A stretch of DNA of 64,000 nt from the NCBI RefSeq assembly GCF_002797375.1, contig NZ_KZ454941.1, positions 460,516 through 524,515 on the forward strand. The letters run 5' to 3'. The stretch comes from Bacillus sp. FJAT-42315 (GTDB lineage: Bacteria; Bacillota; Bacilli; Bacillales; Domibacillaceae). Shown in pieces: positions 34,932 through 43,908 of this stretch. Made by a program: the position numbers and the translations under genes. The notes beneath the pieces were generated by a model, which did not search any database, was not told where the DNA came from, and saw nothing but the letters and a program-made list of their open reading frames with translations. Position 1 is the stretch's first letter. Each line of letters starts with the position of its first letter.

Positions 34932-36527
34932 TTGAACATCAAGAAGAAATTGACGTTACGAGCTCTCATTGTCGGTCTCGTTGTGGTCGTTGTCGTATTG
35001 GCGCTAACGATTACGAATGGACTAATTGCCCATCAGACGGAGAAGAAAACGAGGGAGCAAATTGAGAAGACGGTAACGATGACGTCGCGGTTATTGGCCG
35101 AATCAACGGTCGTTCGCGAAGGGTTAGCAAATCAAGCGAAAGAGCAACAAATTCAACCTCATGTGGAACAGGTACGAAAAGAATTAAATGTTGATTTCAT
35201 TACAGTATTTGATCAGCAAGGTATGCGTAAATCCCACCCGAACCCGGAGAAAATCGGTCAGCCTTTTCAAGGGAATGATGTGCAAAAAGCATTAAATGGA
35301 GAAGAGTGTTTATCCATTGCTGAAGGGTCTCTTGGCAAATCGTTGCGTTATTTTACACCTGTTTTTGATCAAGAAGGGAATCAAATAGGGTCGGTAGCTG
35401 TTGGAATGACACTAGTCCATATACAGGAAGCTATTCACTCTGACCAACAAGTGATTTACGTTGGGCTAGGAGCCGGCTTAATCGTTGGAATTGGTGGGGC
35501 CTTATATCTCGGCCGCCGTGTGCGCAAGGTGATGTTTGGGCTTGAGCCGATGGAAATTGCTAGATTGCTTGAGGAACGAGAGATATTGATTGAATCGACG
35601 CATGAAGGGATTGTGGCGGTCGATCGTTATGGCATGGTGACATTAATGAATGAAGCAGCGGTTCGCCTGCTCGAAAAAGCAGGTGTGACAGGCCCTTTCG
35701 TTGGACAATCGGAACGAACGATGTTACCGAAGATGAATTTAGGGCAAACGGTAACCAATGGACAGGTGATTGTGGATGAAGAAGTAGAAGTAAACGATGT
35801 GGTCTTCTTTGTGAATCGCTCTCCATTATATGTGGATGGTCAAATTATCGGCGCAGTCGCGACGATTCGTGATAAAACTGAAATGAAGAAATTAGCGGAG
35901 CGATTAAGTGGGACTGAGATGTATGCGGAAGCGTTACGTGCGCAAACGCATGAATTTATGAATCGTCTGCACGTCATTTTAGGAATGGTGCACATGGAGA
36001 GATATGATGCGCTTCCTGCTTATATTGAAGAGTTGAATGTGCGTTATCAAGACAGCATCGGTTATTTATCAAGACGGATTCAAGATCCGGTGATTGCCGG
36101 ATTTTTACTAGCGAAAATGAGTTATTGTCATGAACAAGAGAAAGAATTAATGTTAACGGAAGATTCTTTTATGCCGAATATTTCTAGCTCTTCGTTGACG
36201 CATGACTTAATTACGATTATCGGCAACTTAGTGGACAATGCATTGGAGGCGACTCCGAAGCAGGGGCGACCTGTGACGGTGTTTCTCGGGTATGAAGAAG
36301 AAGTGCTCACAATCGAAGTGAAAGATCATGGAAAAGGGATGGATCACGTCGATGAGGCATTTAGAAAAGGCATGTCTGAAAAAGGAGAAGGACATGGCTT
36401 CGGGCTATATCTTGTAAAAGAAACGATTCAAGAGCTACAAGGACAGATTTATGTGACGTCTGAAAAGGGAAAAGGAACGATTATAGAAGTGAATGTTCCG
36501 ATTAGAAAGGAGAGTAGAGAGCGTTGA
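34932..36527 (+). CDS. Sensor histidine kinase, DcuS/CitA (DctS-like) family
   Basis: 531 aa from TTG 34932, 8 bases after GGAGG; the ATG at 34917 overlaps that ribosome site. TM1 about 7-29, an extracytoplasmic Cache/PAS-type domain to about 172 with F-D-Q-Q-G-M-R-K-S-H-P, TM2 about 175-195, a cytoplasmic PAS domain (STHEGIVAVDRYG) and a kinase core. Phospho-acceptor H is in RAQTHEFMNRLHVILGM. The ATP site has NLVDNALEA, KDHGKGM and G-H-G-F-G-L-Y-L. This family senses di- or tricarboxylates. The downstream regulator overlaps it and a DASS transporter follows, so it probably controls carboxylate uptake. Confidence 0.92.
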   Translation: MNIKKKLTLRALIVGLVVVVVVLALTITNGLIAHQTEKKTREQIEKTVTMTSRLLAESTVVREGLANQAKEQQIQPHVEQVRKELNVDFITVFDQQGMRKSHPNPEKIGQPFQGNDVQKALNGEECLSIAEGSLGKSLRYFTPVFDQEGNQIGSVAVGMTLVHIQEAIHSDQQVIYVGLGAGLIVGIGGALYLGRRVRKVMFGLEPMEIARLLEEREILIESTHEGIVAVDRYGMVTLMNEAAVRLLEKAGVTGPFVGQSERTMLPKMNLGQTVTNGQVIVDEEVEVNDVVFFVNRSPLYVDGQIIGAVATIRDKTEMKKLAERLSGTEMYAEALRAQTHEFMNRLHVILGMVHMERYDALPAYIEELNVRYQDSIGYLSRRIQDPVIAGFLLAKMSYCHEQEKELMLTEDSFMPNISSSSLTHDLITIIGNLVDNALEATPKQGRPVTVFLGYEEEVLTIEVKDHGKGMDHVDEAFRKGMSEKGEGHGFGLYLVKETIQELQGQIYVTSEKGKGTIIEVNVPIRKESRER

Positions 36528-37234
36528 TTCAAGTATTAATTGCAGAAGATGATCCAATGGTCGCGCAAATTAATCAACAATACGTCGAGGCAATTCCGGG
36601 GTTTCACGTGCAAGCGATTGCTAATGCGCCGGAAGCGGCTCTACAAGAGATACAGGCGAATCGTCCAGATTTAATTTTACTAGATATATATATGCCTGGG
36701 ATGACAGGGTTGGAATTGTTGAAGAACATTCGCCTATTGAATAAAAGTATTGATGTCATTGTGATTAGTGCAGCGAATGATATGGCAAGTGTTCGTAAAG
36801 CGTTACAGTATGGGGCGGTAGATTATTTAATGAAGCCTTTCCAATTTGACCGTTTCCAGCAAGCTCTTCTTTCTTATCAACGTCGATATGAGATGTATGT
36901 GCGTTCGAGTGAAGTGAATCAAGGAGAGATTGATGAGCTCTTTTTTTCAAAAGAGAAGAAGGCTATTCGAAAAGTATTACCGAAAGGGCTGACGAAAGAA
37001 ACGTTAAAGCTTGTTTGGTTGTCGGTGGAAAAGTGGACAGAGGACGATTTCTCAGCTGATGACATTTCCTTTCATTCAGGTGTATCACGAGTCTCTGTTC
37101 GTAAATACTTATCGTTTTTGCAGGAAATCGGCGTGTTAGAAGAGCGGGTTTCGTACGGGTCGGTTGGTCGTCCGCAAACAAGGTGTCGAATTTTGAAGCA
37201 AAAACAGGATCAAGTGCGATCGTATATAGATTGA
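36524..37234 (+). CDS. Response regulator, CitB/DctR family
   Basis: 236 aa. Receiver domain 1-120 with acidic pocket E-D-D, phospho-acceptor Asp in LILLDIYMPG, and Lys in Y-L-M-K-P-F. The C-terminal HTH region (about 165-220) includes DDISFHSGVSRVSVRKYL. The start is TTG, overlapping the kinase stop by 4 bases and preceded by AAAGGAGAG, so the two are translated together. Likely target: the transporter gene 106 bases downstream. Confidence 0.93.
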   Translation: MIQVLIAEDDPMVAQINQQYVEAIPGFHVQAIANAPEAALQEIQANRPDLILLDIYMPGMTGLELLKNIRLLNKSIDVIVISAANDMASVRKALQYGAVDYLMKPFQFDRFQQALLSYQRRYEMYVRSSEVNQGEIDELFFSKEKKAIRKVLPKGLTKETLKLVWLSVEKWTEDDFSADDISFHSGVSRVSVRKYLSFLQEIGVLEERVSYGSVGRPQTRCRILKQKQDQVRSYID

Positions 37235-37340
37235 AAGCGTTTGCTTTTTTTATTTTCAAAACTATTTCTTTGCTTATTTAATCTCTTTTTTTCTGTGAAA
37301 TCCTTTACTCTTAAATTAGATATTAAGAGGGGGGTCACCG

Positions 37341-38993
37341 ATGAGTCAGTTAACAGCGATGGTTTGGCAAGAATGCTGGAATGCACATGATAAAATAAAA
37401 CAGCTTCTTTTTTTCTCGGCAAAAAAAGAAAGTAAAGTAGTAGAGATGCAACATCATTCATCTTCAACGAAGCAAGGAGAGCCGAATGAGCCCAATAGAC
37501 GGTCGATGACGAAAGTCCAATGGGTTGGTTTGTTCCTTGGACCGTTATTGTTTACATTAATTCAATTGTTTTTTTTACCAGAAGGACTAACGACTGAAGC
37601 TCGAGCGGTTCTTGCAACAACGGTATGGGTTGCTACTTGGTGGATTACAGAGGCGATTCCTATTCCAGTGACGTCACTATTGCCACTGATTTTATTACCG
37701 ATTACCGAAGCAGTGGATGGTAAAGTAGCAACGGCTGCTTACGGTGATCCGATGGTCTTTTTATTCCTCGGTGGCTTTATAATTGCGATGGCGATGGAAC
37801 GGTGGGATTTGCATCGTCGGATTGCGATGAATATTGTTTCGGTTATGGGAACAGACTCGAAAAGAATCGTGCTAGGTTTTATGATTGCGACTGGTTTTTT
37901 ATCGATGTGGGTATCGAATACAGCGGCAGTGATGATGATGGTACCGATTGGAACAGCGATTACATATCAAGCAGCTCAAATCGTTAAACAGTCTGGCGAT
38001 AAGTCGATTGATATTAAAAGCTTTGAAAAAACAGTGATTTTTGGAATTGGTTTCTCAGGAACGATTGGTGGGTTAGGGACGTTGATCGGAACACCACCCA
38101 ATATTATTATGGCAGGCGCGATTGAAAGCTTTTACGGTGTGACAGTTTCATTCGCTGATTGGATGTTAATGGCGGCTCCTGTCGTATTGATTTCATTAAT
38201 TTTCACTTGGTTTTATTTAGTAAATATTGCCTTTCCGATTAAATTTAAAGAGTTACCAGGCGGTATGGAGTTGATTCGTGAAGAAAAGAAAAAGTTAGGG
38301 GCAATGAGCTTAGAAGAGAAGCTTGTGCTTTCAGTCTTTTTGTTTGCTGCTTTCATGTGGGTGACGCGAACGTTCTTATGGCAAAATGAAAACTTTATTG
38401 TGATTCCGGGCATTAGTGATACGATGATTGCTATTTTCGCTGCAATATTATTATTCATTTTACCCTCTAAACGAACAGGTGGAGCGTTGTTAGACTGGAC
38501 GGTTTCACGCGACTTACCTTGGGGTGTTCTTTTACTGTTTGGTGGCGGATTAGCGATTGCTGCTGGATTTAAAGAGACGGGTCTTGCCACTTGGCTTGGT
38601 GATCAGTTGACGGTATTAGAGGCGTTTCCGCTATTCCTTGTTCTTGTATTCGTGACAGCTTTTGTGTTGTTCTTAACAGAGATTACATCAAACACTGCTA
38701 CGGCTACGATGATTATGCCAGTTCTTGCGGCATTGGCGATGGCGATTGATGTTCATCCATTTGCTTTAATGATGGCCGCTGCAATGGCTGCGAACTGTGC
38801 GTTCATGCTACCAGTTGGTACACCGCCGAATGCGATCATTTTTGCCACAGGAAAAATTAAGATTAGCGAAATGATGCGAGCCGGCTTTTGGGTCAATATT
38901 ATTGCGATTGTCCTTATTGTTGGAGCCATCTATATTGGTTTACCGGTCATTTTCGATGTAGACGTGAATGCCTTTCCGATGAATTTTCGATAA
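37341..38993 (+). CDS. DASS-family sodium:dicarboxylate symporter (SdcS-like)
   Basis: 550 aa, about 11-12 membrane segments. Family motifs: WITEAIPIPVTSLLPL, S-N-T-A-A-V-M-M-M-V-P-I in the first transport hairpin, IGGLGTLIGTPPNIIM, TEITSNTATATMIMPVL and M-L-P-V-G-T-P-P-N-A-I, the two SNT and TPPN carboxylate/Na+ sites. Likely imports succinate, malate or fumarate. The ~60-residue hydrophilic N-terminal extension is longer than usual, and an internal start near M58 (M-T-K-V-Q-W) is possible; ATG 37341 follows AGAGGGGGG. Expression probably depends on the adjacent two-component system. Confidence 0.92.
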   Translation: MSQLTAMVWQECWNAHDKIKQLLFFSAKKESKVVEMQHHSSSTKQGEPNEPNRRSMTKVQWVGLFLGPLLFTLIQLFFLPEGLTTEARAVLATTVWVATWWITEAIPIPVTSLLPLILLPITEAVDGKVATAAYGDPMVFLFLGGFIIAMAMERWDLHRRIAMNIVSVMGTDSKRIVLGFMIATGFLSMWVSNTAAVMMMVPIGTAITYQAAQIVKQSGDKSIDIKSFEKTVIFGIGFSGTIGGLGTLIGTPPNIIMAGAIESFYGVTVSFADWMLMAAPVVLISLIFTWFYLVNIAFPIKFKELPGGMELIREEKKKLGAMSLEEKLVLSVFLFAAFMWVTRTFLWQNENFIVIPGISDTMIAIFAAILLFILPSKRTGGALLDWTVSRDLPWGVLLLFGGGLAIAAGFKETGLATWLGDQLTVLEAFPLFLVLVFVTAFVLFLTEITSNTATATMIMPVLAALAMAIDVHPFALMMAAAMAANCAFMLPVGTPPNAIIFATGKIKISEMMRAGFWVNIIAIVLIVGAIYIGLPVIFDVDVNAFPMNFR

Positions 38994-39003
38994 AGAGTAG
39001 ACA

Positions 39004-39044
39004 GAGCATGTTTTGAATAACTATTGTTCAAAACATGCTCTTGT
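39004..39044 (+). terminator. Terminator of the transporter gene
   Basis: GAGCATGTTTTGAA pairs perfectly with TTCAAAACATGCTC, then TTG. Confidence 0.85.
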
Positions 39045-39119
39045 TGTGTTATTCAGGAAAAATAACGTATCTACGGTTACACCGAGGACCCTTGGCTAAG
39101 CGGAAAGCTAATTCAAGCG

Positions 39120-40835
39120 TCAATATTGTTCTTTAATAAACGCTACCACTTCTTCCGCTGTCGACATCGACAAAATATGTTCGATATGCTCGCTCCAATT
39201 AACTTTAGAAAGCTGCATGATTTGTGAGCGAGCCTTTAAGATCGAAGTCGCACTCATCGAGAATTCATCCAAACCTAATGCAAGCAGAATTGGAATCGCT
39301 AGTTCGTCTCCTGCCATCTCTCCACACATGCCGACCCATTTCCCTTCATTGTGGGCAGCATCAATCACATGTTTGATTAAGCGCAGAAGGGCCGGATGAT
39401 AAGGTTGGTACAAATAGGACACGTTTTCGTTTAAGCGATCCGCTGCTAGTGTGTATTGAATTAAATCATTCGTTCCGATTGAGAAGAAATCCACTTCTTT
39501 GGCGAATAGATCGGCCATGATAGCGGTGGAGGGAATTTCAACCATGATGCCGATATCTATTTGCTTCGCTATCTTGATGCCCTCGGCTTGCAGTTTTTCT
39601 TTTTCTTCTACTAAAATGGCTTTGGCTTGTCGCAATTCATTTAGTGTGGCGATCATCGGGAACATAATTTTTAAATGACCATATGTGCTCGCCCGTAATA
39701 GTGCTCGTAATTGAGTTCTAAACATATCTTGCATACTTAAAGAGAAGCGGATGGCGCAAAATCCTAAAAAGGGGTTTTTCTCTTTAGGAAGAGAGATATA
39801 TGGTAGCTCTTTATCGCCACCGATATCTAGTGTCCGAACGATCACGGGTTTTCCATTCATGCGCTCTAACACCGTTTTATAAGCGTCAAATTGCTCTTCC
39901 TCTGTCGGAAAGCTATCGCGCCCCATGTATAAAAACTCCGTCCGATATAACCCGATACCTTCAGCGCCGTTTTCGAGTGCCCCTTTCACATCGGCTGGCG
40001 TCCCGATGTTGGCCGCTAATTCGATTAGATGCCCATCAGCTGATACCGTTTGTTCATGTATAAGTTGTGCCCATTTCGCTTTTTTGGCTTCATAGGCTAA
40101 TTTTTTTTCTTCATATTTTTTAATCATCTGTGCTGTTGGGTTCACGATAATTTTTCCGTCGATCCCATCGACAATTACGATGTCCCCATGTTGGATGCGT
40201 GTCGTGCCTCTTTTCGTACCAACAACCGCTGGAAGCTCCATTGAACGAGCCATAATCGCAGAATGAGAAGTCCGTCCACCATTATCCGTTATAAAGCCTT
40301 TGACAAATTGTCGATTTAATTGTGCAGTGGTGGAGGGAGGTAAATCTTTAGCAACAATGATGACCTCTTCCGTAATCGTCTTTAAATCAGTAGAGTTTAC
40401 GTGTAAAAGGTGAGCCAATACGCGCTTGGTGACATCACGAATATCGTCTGCCCGTTCCCTCATATAGGCATCTTCCATCGATTCGAACAAGTGAACAAAT
40501 GTGGAAGAGACTTCGTTTAAAACAAACTCGGCATTAACTTGCTCGGAAGTGATTTTTTCTTTAATTGGATCAATGAATTCTGGATCACTTAATAGGAGCA
40601 GCTGAGCGGCAAAAATCGCTGCTTGCTCCTCACCTAGTTGTTTATGAGTATGCTCTTTAATGATTTCTAGGTCCGATATGGATGTAGCAACCGCTTGTTC
40701 AAAGCGCGTCACTTCAGCTAATGTATCGACTACTGCTATTTTTTCAATGATGAACTCTGGGCTTTCTAATCGGAAGGCTTTGGCAATGGCGATGCCGTTT
40801 GATGCCACAATGCCTGCAATTTCTTTTTTGCTCAT
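39120..40835 (-). CDS. ptsI: PTS enzyme I, without an adjacent ptsH
   Basis: 571 aa, full length. Autophosphorylates from phosphoenolpyruvate and passes phosphate to HPr. Active-site His in [16 protein letters not shown]-binding motifs [46 protein letters not shown] and GMCGEMAG with the catalytic Cys. In most Bacillus genomes ptsI directly follows ptsH; here there is only a 17-codon leader frame whose TGA overlaps this ATG. Either ptsH lies elsewhere or this is a second enzyme I. Own ribosome site is weak (GAAAGG), consistent with translational coupling. Confidence 0.93.
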   Translation of the reverse strand: MSKKEIAGIVASNGIAIAKAFRLESPEFIIEKIAVVDTLAEVTRFEQAVATSISDLEIIKEHTHKQLGEEQAAIFAAQLLLLSDPEFIDPIKEKITSEQVNAEFVLNEVSSTFVHLFESMEDAYMRERADDIRDVTKRVLAHLLHVNSTDLKTITEEVIIVAKDLPPSTTAQLNRQFVKGFITDNGGRTSHSAIMARSMELPAVVGTKRGTTRIQHGDIVIVDGIDGKIIVNPTAQMIKKYEEKKLAYEAKKAKWAQLIHEQTVSADGHLIELAANIGTPADVKGALENGAEGIGLYRTEFLYMGRDSFPTEEEQFDAYKTVLERMNGKPVIVRTLDIGGDKELPYISLPKEKNPFLGFCAIRFSLSMQDMFRTQLRALLRASTYGHLKIMFPMIATLNELRQAKAILVEEKEKLQAEGIKIAKQIDIGIMVEIPSTAIMADLFAKEVDFFSIGTNDLIQYTLAADRLNENVSYLYQPYHPALLRLIKHVIDAAHNEGKWVGMCGEMAGDELAIPILLALGLDEFSMSATSILKARSQIMQLSKVNWSEHIEHILSMSTAEEVVAFIKEQY

Positions 40836-40885
40836 GAGAAAAAGCCTTTCTTTTGTATCATTTTTGCCGTTGATTGGATGGTCAT
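40832..40885 (-). CDS. 17-aa leader peptide translationally coupled to ptsI
   Basis: ATG at complement 40883-40885, 6 bases after a near-perfect AAAGGAGGAATT ribosome site, encodes [17 protein letters not shown] and stops at TGA overlapping the ptsI ATG (ATGA). Too short for common annotation. It does not resemble HPr. The strong site plus overlap suggests that its translation drives ptsI translation; the peptide itself may have no function. Confidence 0.55.
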   Translation of the reverse strand: MTIQSTAKMIQKKGFFS

Positions 40886-40971
40886 ACCCAATTCCTCCTT
40901 TATCAACCTTGTCTCTTCCTTATAGTTTACCGCATAATCATACTCTTTCCATATAAACTTATTTAAACCTT

Positions 40972-41015
40972 AAAAGAGGTGTACCCAATTCCAAAGATTT
41001 GGGTACACCTCTTTT
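40972..41015. terminator. Terminator between the BI-1 gene and ptsI
   Basis: AAAAGAGGTGTACCCAA pairs with TTGGGTACACCTCTTTT, a 17-bp stem with T-rich flanks on both strands. Confidence 0.88.
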
Positions 41016-41017
41016 TG

Positions 41018-41662
41018 TTAATCCTTGCTCAAAAATCCAATCACTCGTAAAAGGTTAATAAATAAATTAATGAAATCCAGGTACAGATTTAAGGCAAGTA
41101 GCGGAATCATTTCTTCTGTAATAGTCATCCGTTTCATTTGGTTAAAGTCGTACATGATATAAGCGGAAAATAGCACCGTCCCAATTAATGAATAAACGAA
41201 CATGGCAGTAGAAGAAAACGGCCAGAACAGATTCATGATCGACAATGTGATTAAAGCTAATAAAACCGTTAATAAAATGCCACTCAAAAATGAAAGGTCT
41301 TTCTTCGTTTTCAATCCGGCAATCGCCATCACTCCGAAAACGACAACCGTTGAAGCGAACGCACCTACAACTACTTGTGCGCCGGAAGTTGCTAAATAAT
41401 GAGCAACAATCGGATAGGTTGTGATCCCCGAGATAAAGGTGAACACATATAAAAACGTATATCCGACCATTTTTCTTTTACGTAAAAAGAAAGCAGCCAG
41501 TAACATACCAATTTCAATGATAACTAATGGCAGAAACAATGCTGGCGGAACCATCGTTCCCATGAGCATTCCAATGACGGCAATCGTTAAAGAAAATACA
41601 AATGTTCTCAAAACAGAACCCATAAGGTTCGGTGTTTGTGCTTCAAATGCATATTGTGACAT
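41018..41662 (-). CDS. Bax inhibitor-1/YetJ-type membrane protein
   Basis: 214 aa with seven predicted membrane helices, the size of B. subtilis YetJ. Family features: N-terminal L-M-G-S-V-L-R-T-F, the late IMYDFNQMKR and LNLYLDFINLFINLLR carrying the two Asp that form the pH-sensitive latch of BI-1 calcium-leak channels. Predicted to permit calcium leak and protect membranes; physiological role in bacteria uncertain. ATG 41662 follows AAAGGAGGAAA. Confidence 0.92.
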   Translation of the reverse strand: MSQYAFEAQTPNLMGSVLRTFVFSLTIAVIGMLMGTMVPPALFLPLVIIEIGMLLAAFFLRKRKMVGYTFLYVFTFISGITTYPIVAHYLATSGAQVVVGAFASTVVVFGVMAIAGLKTKKDLSFLSGILLTVLLALITLSIMNLFWPFSSTAMFVYSLIGTVLFSAYIMYDFNQMKRMTITEEMIPLLALNLYLDFINLFINLLRVIGFLSKD

Positions 41663-41748
41663 GGAATTTCCTCCTTTTTTATTTACATACGATTGGGAAA
41701 GAGAGAAGGTTTCAGCTTTTTAAATGAAGAGATTAAAAACTGAACGTT

Positions 41749-41755
41749 GTTCTTT
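41749..41755 (+). promoter_or_regulatory. SinR-like half-site
   Basis: GTTCTTT, an exact GTTCTYT half-site, 70 bases upstream of the inverted pair at 41825. Confidence 0.35.
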
Positions 41756-41824
41756 ATAACGAATAAATAAGCCGATCTACCTATTATTTAATCCTATTGA
41801 TTATGATATACTCCTCTTATAAAG

Positions 41825-41844
41825 TTGTTCTAAATAAAGAACAA
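41825..41844. promoter_or_regulatory. SinR-like inverted operator of the second EPS block
   Basis: TTGTTCT-AAATAA-AGAACAA is a perfect 7-bp inverted repeat. It closely resembles the known SinR operator in the B. subtilis eps promoter (TTGTTCT with an inverted AGAAC). It lies 62 bases before the YwqC start and just downstream of TATACT/TATAAA promoter-like boxes. Confidence 0.6.
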
Positions 41845-41905
41845 AATATTCTTTTAAATGAACGACGCCGGGAGAAAAATCAAAAAGTTGGGGGCAGGCG
41901 AAAGT

Positions 41906-42649
41906 ATGGGGGAAACAATTAGTTTACGTGAATTGACCAATATTGTTTGGAAGCGTGTGAAGTTAATTTTAAGCATTACTATATTGTTTACTTTGTTGAG
42001 TGGTGTAATTAGTTATTTTGTTTTAACTCCTGTGTATGAAACGTCTACGCAATTACTCGTCAATCAAGCAAAAACGGAACAGCAGTTGTATGAACCAGCA
42101 TCTGTGCAAACAAATTTGCAACTCATTAATACCTATAATGTCATCATTAAAAGCCCAGCTATTTTAGACAAGGTGATAGCGAACTTAAAGCTCAATGTGA
42201 CATCTAGTGAATTGAATAATCAAATTAATGTCCAAAATGAAACCTATTCGCAGGTAGTGAATATTACGGTTCAAGATCCCGATCCCGAAAGAGCAGCTAT
42301 GATTGCGAATGAAGTGGCTACTGTGTTTCAAAAAGAAATTGTAAAAATTATGAACGTTAATAATGTCAGTATTTTAGCGAAAGCGGAAGGGTCAAAGGAA
42401 ATAGCACCTGTGAAGCCACAGCCGTTGTTAAATATTGCAATTGGTTTTGTTATTGGCTTAATGATCAGCGTTGTACTAGCCTTTTTACTCGAATATTTAG
42501 ATCAAACGATGAAGTCTGAGCAAGATGTAGAACAAGCCCTTAGTTTACCGGTCATTGGAATGATTTCCAATATTGCAACACCTAAGGGACAAATGAAGAA
42601 GCTCCGTTCAAAAAATAAGCTAGTAAGAGGTGAGTCGATTGATTTTTAA
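41906..42649 (+). CDS. ywqC: BY-kinase activator / chain-length modulator (YwqC/EpsA, Wzz type)
   Basis: 247 aa from ATG 41906 (M-G-E-T-I-S-L-R-E-L), 8 bases after GGGGGCAGG; the longer frame from 41858 has no ribosome site. TM1 about 19-41 and TM2 about 175-197 flank an extracellular domain, with F-L-L-E-Y-L-D-Q-T after TM2. N-Q-A-K, N-L-Q-L-I-N-T-Y-N-V-I-I-K-S-P-A-I-L-D and MNVNNVSILAKA match B. subtilis YwqC (TkmA) closely. Its cytoplasmic C-terminus activates the tyrosine kinase encoded next; together they control polymer length and export. Confidence 0.93.
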   Translation: MGETISLRELTNIVWKRVKLILSITILFTLLSGVISYFVLTPVYETSTQLLVNQAKTEQQLYEPASVQTNLQLINTYNVIIKSPAILDKVIANLKLNVTSSELNNQINVQNETYSQVVNITVQDPDPERAAMIANEVATVFQKEIVKIMNVNNVSILAKAEGSKEIAPVKPQPLLNIAIGFVIGLMISVVLAFLLEYLDQTMKSEQDVEQALSLPVIGMISNIATPKGQMKKLRSKNKLVRGESIDF

Positions 42650-43343
42650 CAGACGAAAAAAAAATGATCTGGATGTCATCCGACGTAAATTAGTGACGTT
42701 TTTAAATCCTAAATCACCTATTTCCGAGCAATATCGCACAATTCGGACGAATATTACTTTTTCCTCTATCGGTCAGGAAATTCGTTCATTAATGGTGACA
42801 TCTCCAAGTCCGGGAGAAGGAAAATCTACAACGGCAGCTAATCTAGCTATCGTCTTTGCTCAGCAAGGGAAAAAGGTGTTATTAGTGGATGCTGATTTGC
42901 GAAAGCCAACGATGCATCATACGTTCAATATTTTTAATAGTGTAGGTTTAACGAACGTTTTAACGAAGCAAAAAGCGTTATCGGCTACCGTGCAGCAATC
43001 ACAGCTGGATCAGTTACATATTCTATGCTCTGGTCCCATTCCACCAAATCCAGCCGAATTACTCGGGTCTTATATGATGGCAGAGTTTCTTCAAGAGGTT
43101 TACCAAGAATATGAGGTGGTTATATTCGATACTCCTCCGGTTTTATTAGTGACAGATGCGCAAGTGGTAGCGAACCAATGTGATGCCTCTATTCTCGTTG
43201 TGAGCAGTGGACAAACAAACGCAGATACAGCCATGAAAGCAAAGGAAGTATTGCAATCAGCCCAATCGAAATTACTCGGTGTTGTGCTAAATAATATGAG
43301 CAACAAGAAATCTGGCTACGATTATTATTATAGCCAAAAGTAG
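42639..43343 (+). CDS. ywqD: Tyrosine-protein kinase (BY-kinase, YwqD/EpsB)
   Basis: 234 aa from TTG 42639, 8 bases after AGAGG (a GTG at 42630 overlaps that site). Walker A: SPSPGEGKSTTAANLA; Walker A' : VLLVDADLRKPTMH; Walker B: VVIFDTPPVL. The C-terminal tyrosine cluster (G-Y-D-Y-Y-Y-S-Q-K) is the autophosphorylation site. N-terminal K-S-P-I-S-E-Q-Y-R-T-I-R-T-N-I is the family signature. It phosphorylates itself and sugar enzymes; counteracted by the YwqE phosphatase of the first block. It overlaps ywqC by 11 bases. Confidence 0.94.
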   Translation: MIFNRRKKNDLDVIRRKLVTFLNPKSPISEQYRTIRTNITFSSIGQEIRSLMVTSPSPGEGKSTTAANLAIVFAQQGKKVLLVDADLRKPTMHHTFNIFNSVGLTNVLTKQKALSATVQQSQLDQLHILCSGPIPPNPAELLGSYMMAEFLQEVYQEYEVVIFDTPPVLLVTDAQVVANQCDASILVVSSGQTNADTAMKAKEVLQSAQSKLLGVVLNNMSNKKSGYDYYYSQK

Positions 43344-43397
43344 AGCAGGATACATGTCTATGAAGAGAGACTTTTCGTTAAGCATACTTTAAACGAA

Positions 43398-43540
43398 AAG
43401 CAATAACTGGTAATGTCTCCTCACCACTATCAATGGAGGCACTCGGTTATACTGTGGGCGAGTATGAATCATCGCCTTAGACGCGAGTCGTCGATAGTAT
43501 AGCGTGAGGACGGGTTAGATGCCCATTTTTTGAATGTATT
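43398..43540 (+). ncRNA. Structured RNA at the position of the eps-associated RNA (EAR / epsC RNA)
   Basis: Directly after the kinase gene, where Bacillus eps operons carry the EAR antitermination element. The sequence is GC-richer than its surroundings and folds consistently: TCCTCAC (43418-43424) pairs with GTGAGGA (43504-43510), and the adjacent ACTATC (43426-43431) pairs with GATAGT (43493-43498). Inside lie GGCGA/TCGCC and a competing ACTCG/CGAGT pairing, suggestive of a pseudoknot. It ends in GGGTTAGATGCCCATTTTTT. EAR promotes processive antitermination of the long operon. Identity rests on position and fold, not on an alignment. Confidence 0.65.
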
Positions 43541-43822
43541 TTTCGTGTCTGAGCAGTCGGCTCCGTATTTCGAGTTGTCCAGCTACAGGCGCTATCGGCT
43601 TGAGGTCAAAAACCAATCCGTCCAAAAGGTTAAAGAACAACCTTTCAGCCGGCTCGTCTTTTGCTTGTCGCCGATGAGCAAGCGCCTTCCGCATTTCGGA
43701 TGTCCAGCTACGCTTCCTAGACACTCGAGTCAAATGCCAGCCTGACTGCATGGCTGAAGAACGCCATTTCGTCATTCCGTCATTTGCTTTTCGTGTCTAA
43801 ACAGTCGGCTCCGCTTTTCGAT
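43541..43822 (+). repeat. Large Bacillus-type intergenic repeat element bounded by direct repeats
   Basis: A ~280-base noncoding block. It starts with TTTTCGTGTCTGAGCAGTCG and is closed by the near-identical TTTTCGTGTCTAAACAGTCG at about 43787. Inside are two GTCCAGCTAC copies (about 43578 and 43708) and inverted GCGCTATCGGC / GCCGATGAGCAAGCGC arms. This style of GTCCAGCT...AAGCGC repeat is widespread between Bacillus genes. A 71-codon frame through it (43530-43745) is a by-product. Confidence 0.7.
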
Positions 43823-43908
43823 CAAAACTATTAATAAAAGCTCATTTTTTGTGCGTTTTTATTAGTAGTTTTTTTATGTGATTTTAGTTGAGGGAAGAGG
43901 GTGGTAGG

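Noticed and set aside
43515-43775. Two overlapping short frames in the region after ywqD
   Set aside because: They run through a noncoding intergenic repeat with RNA-like structure; no ribosome sites.
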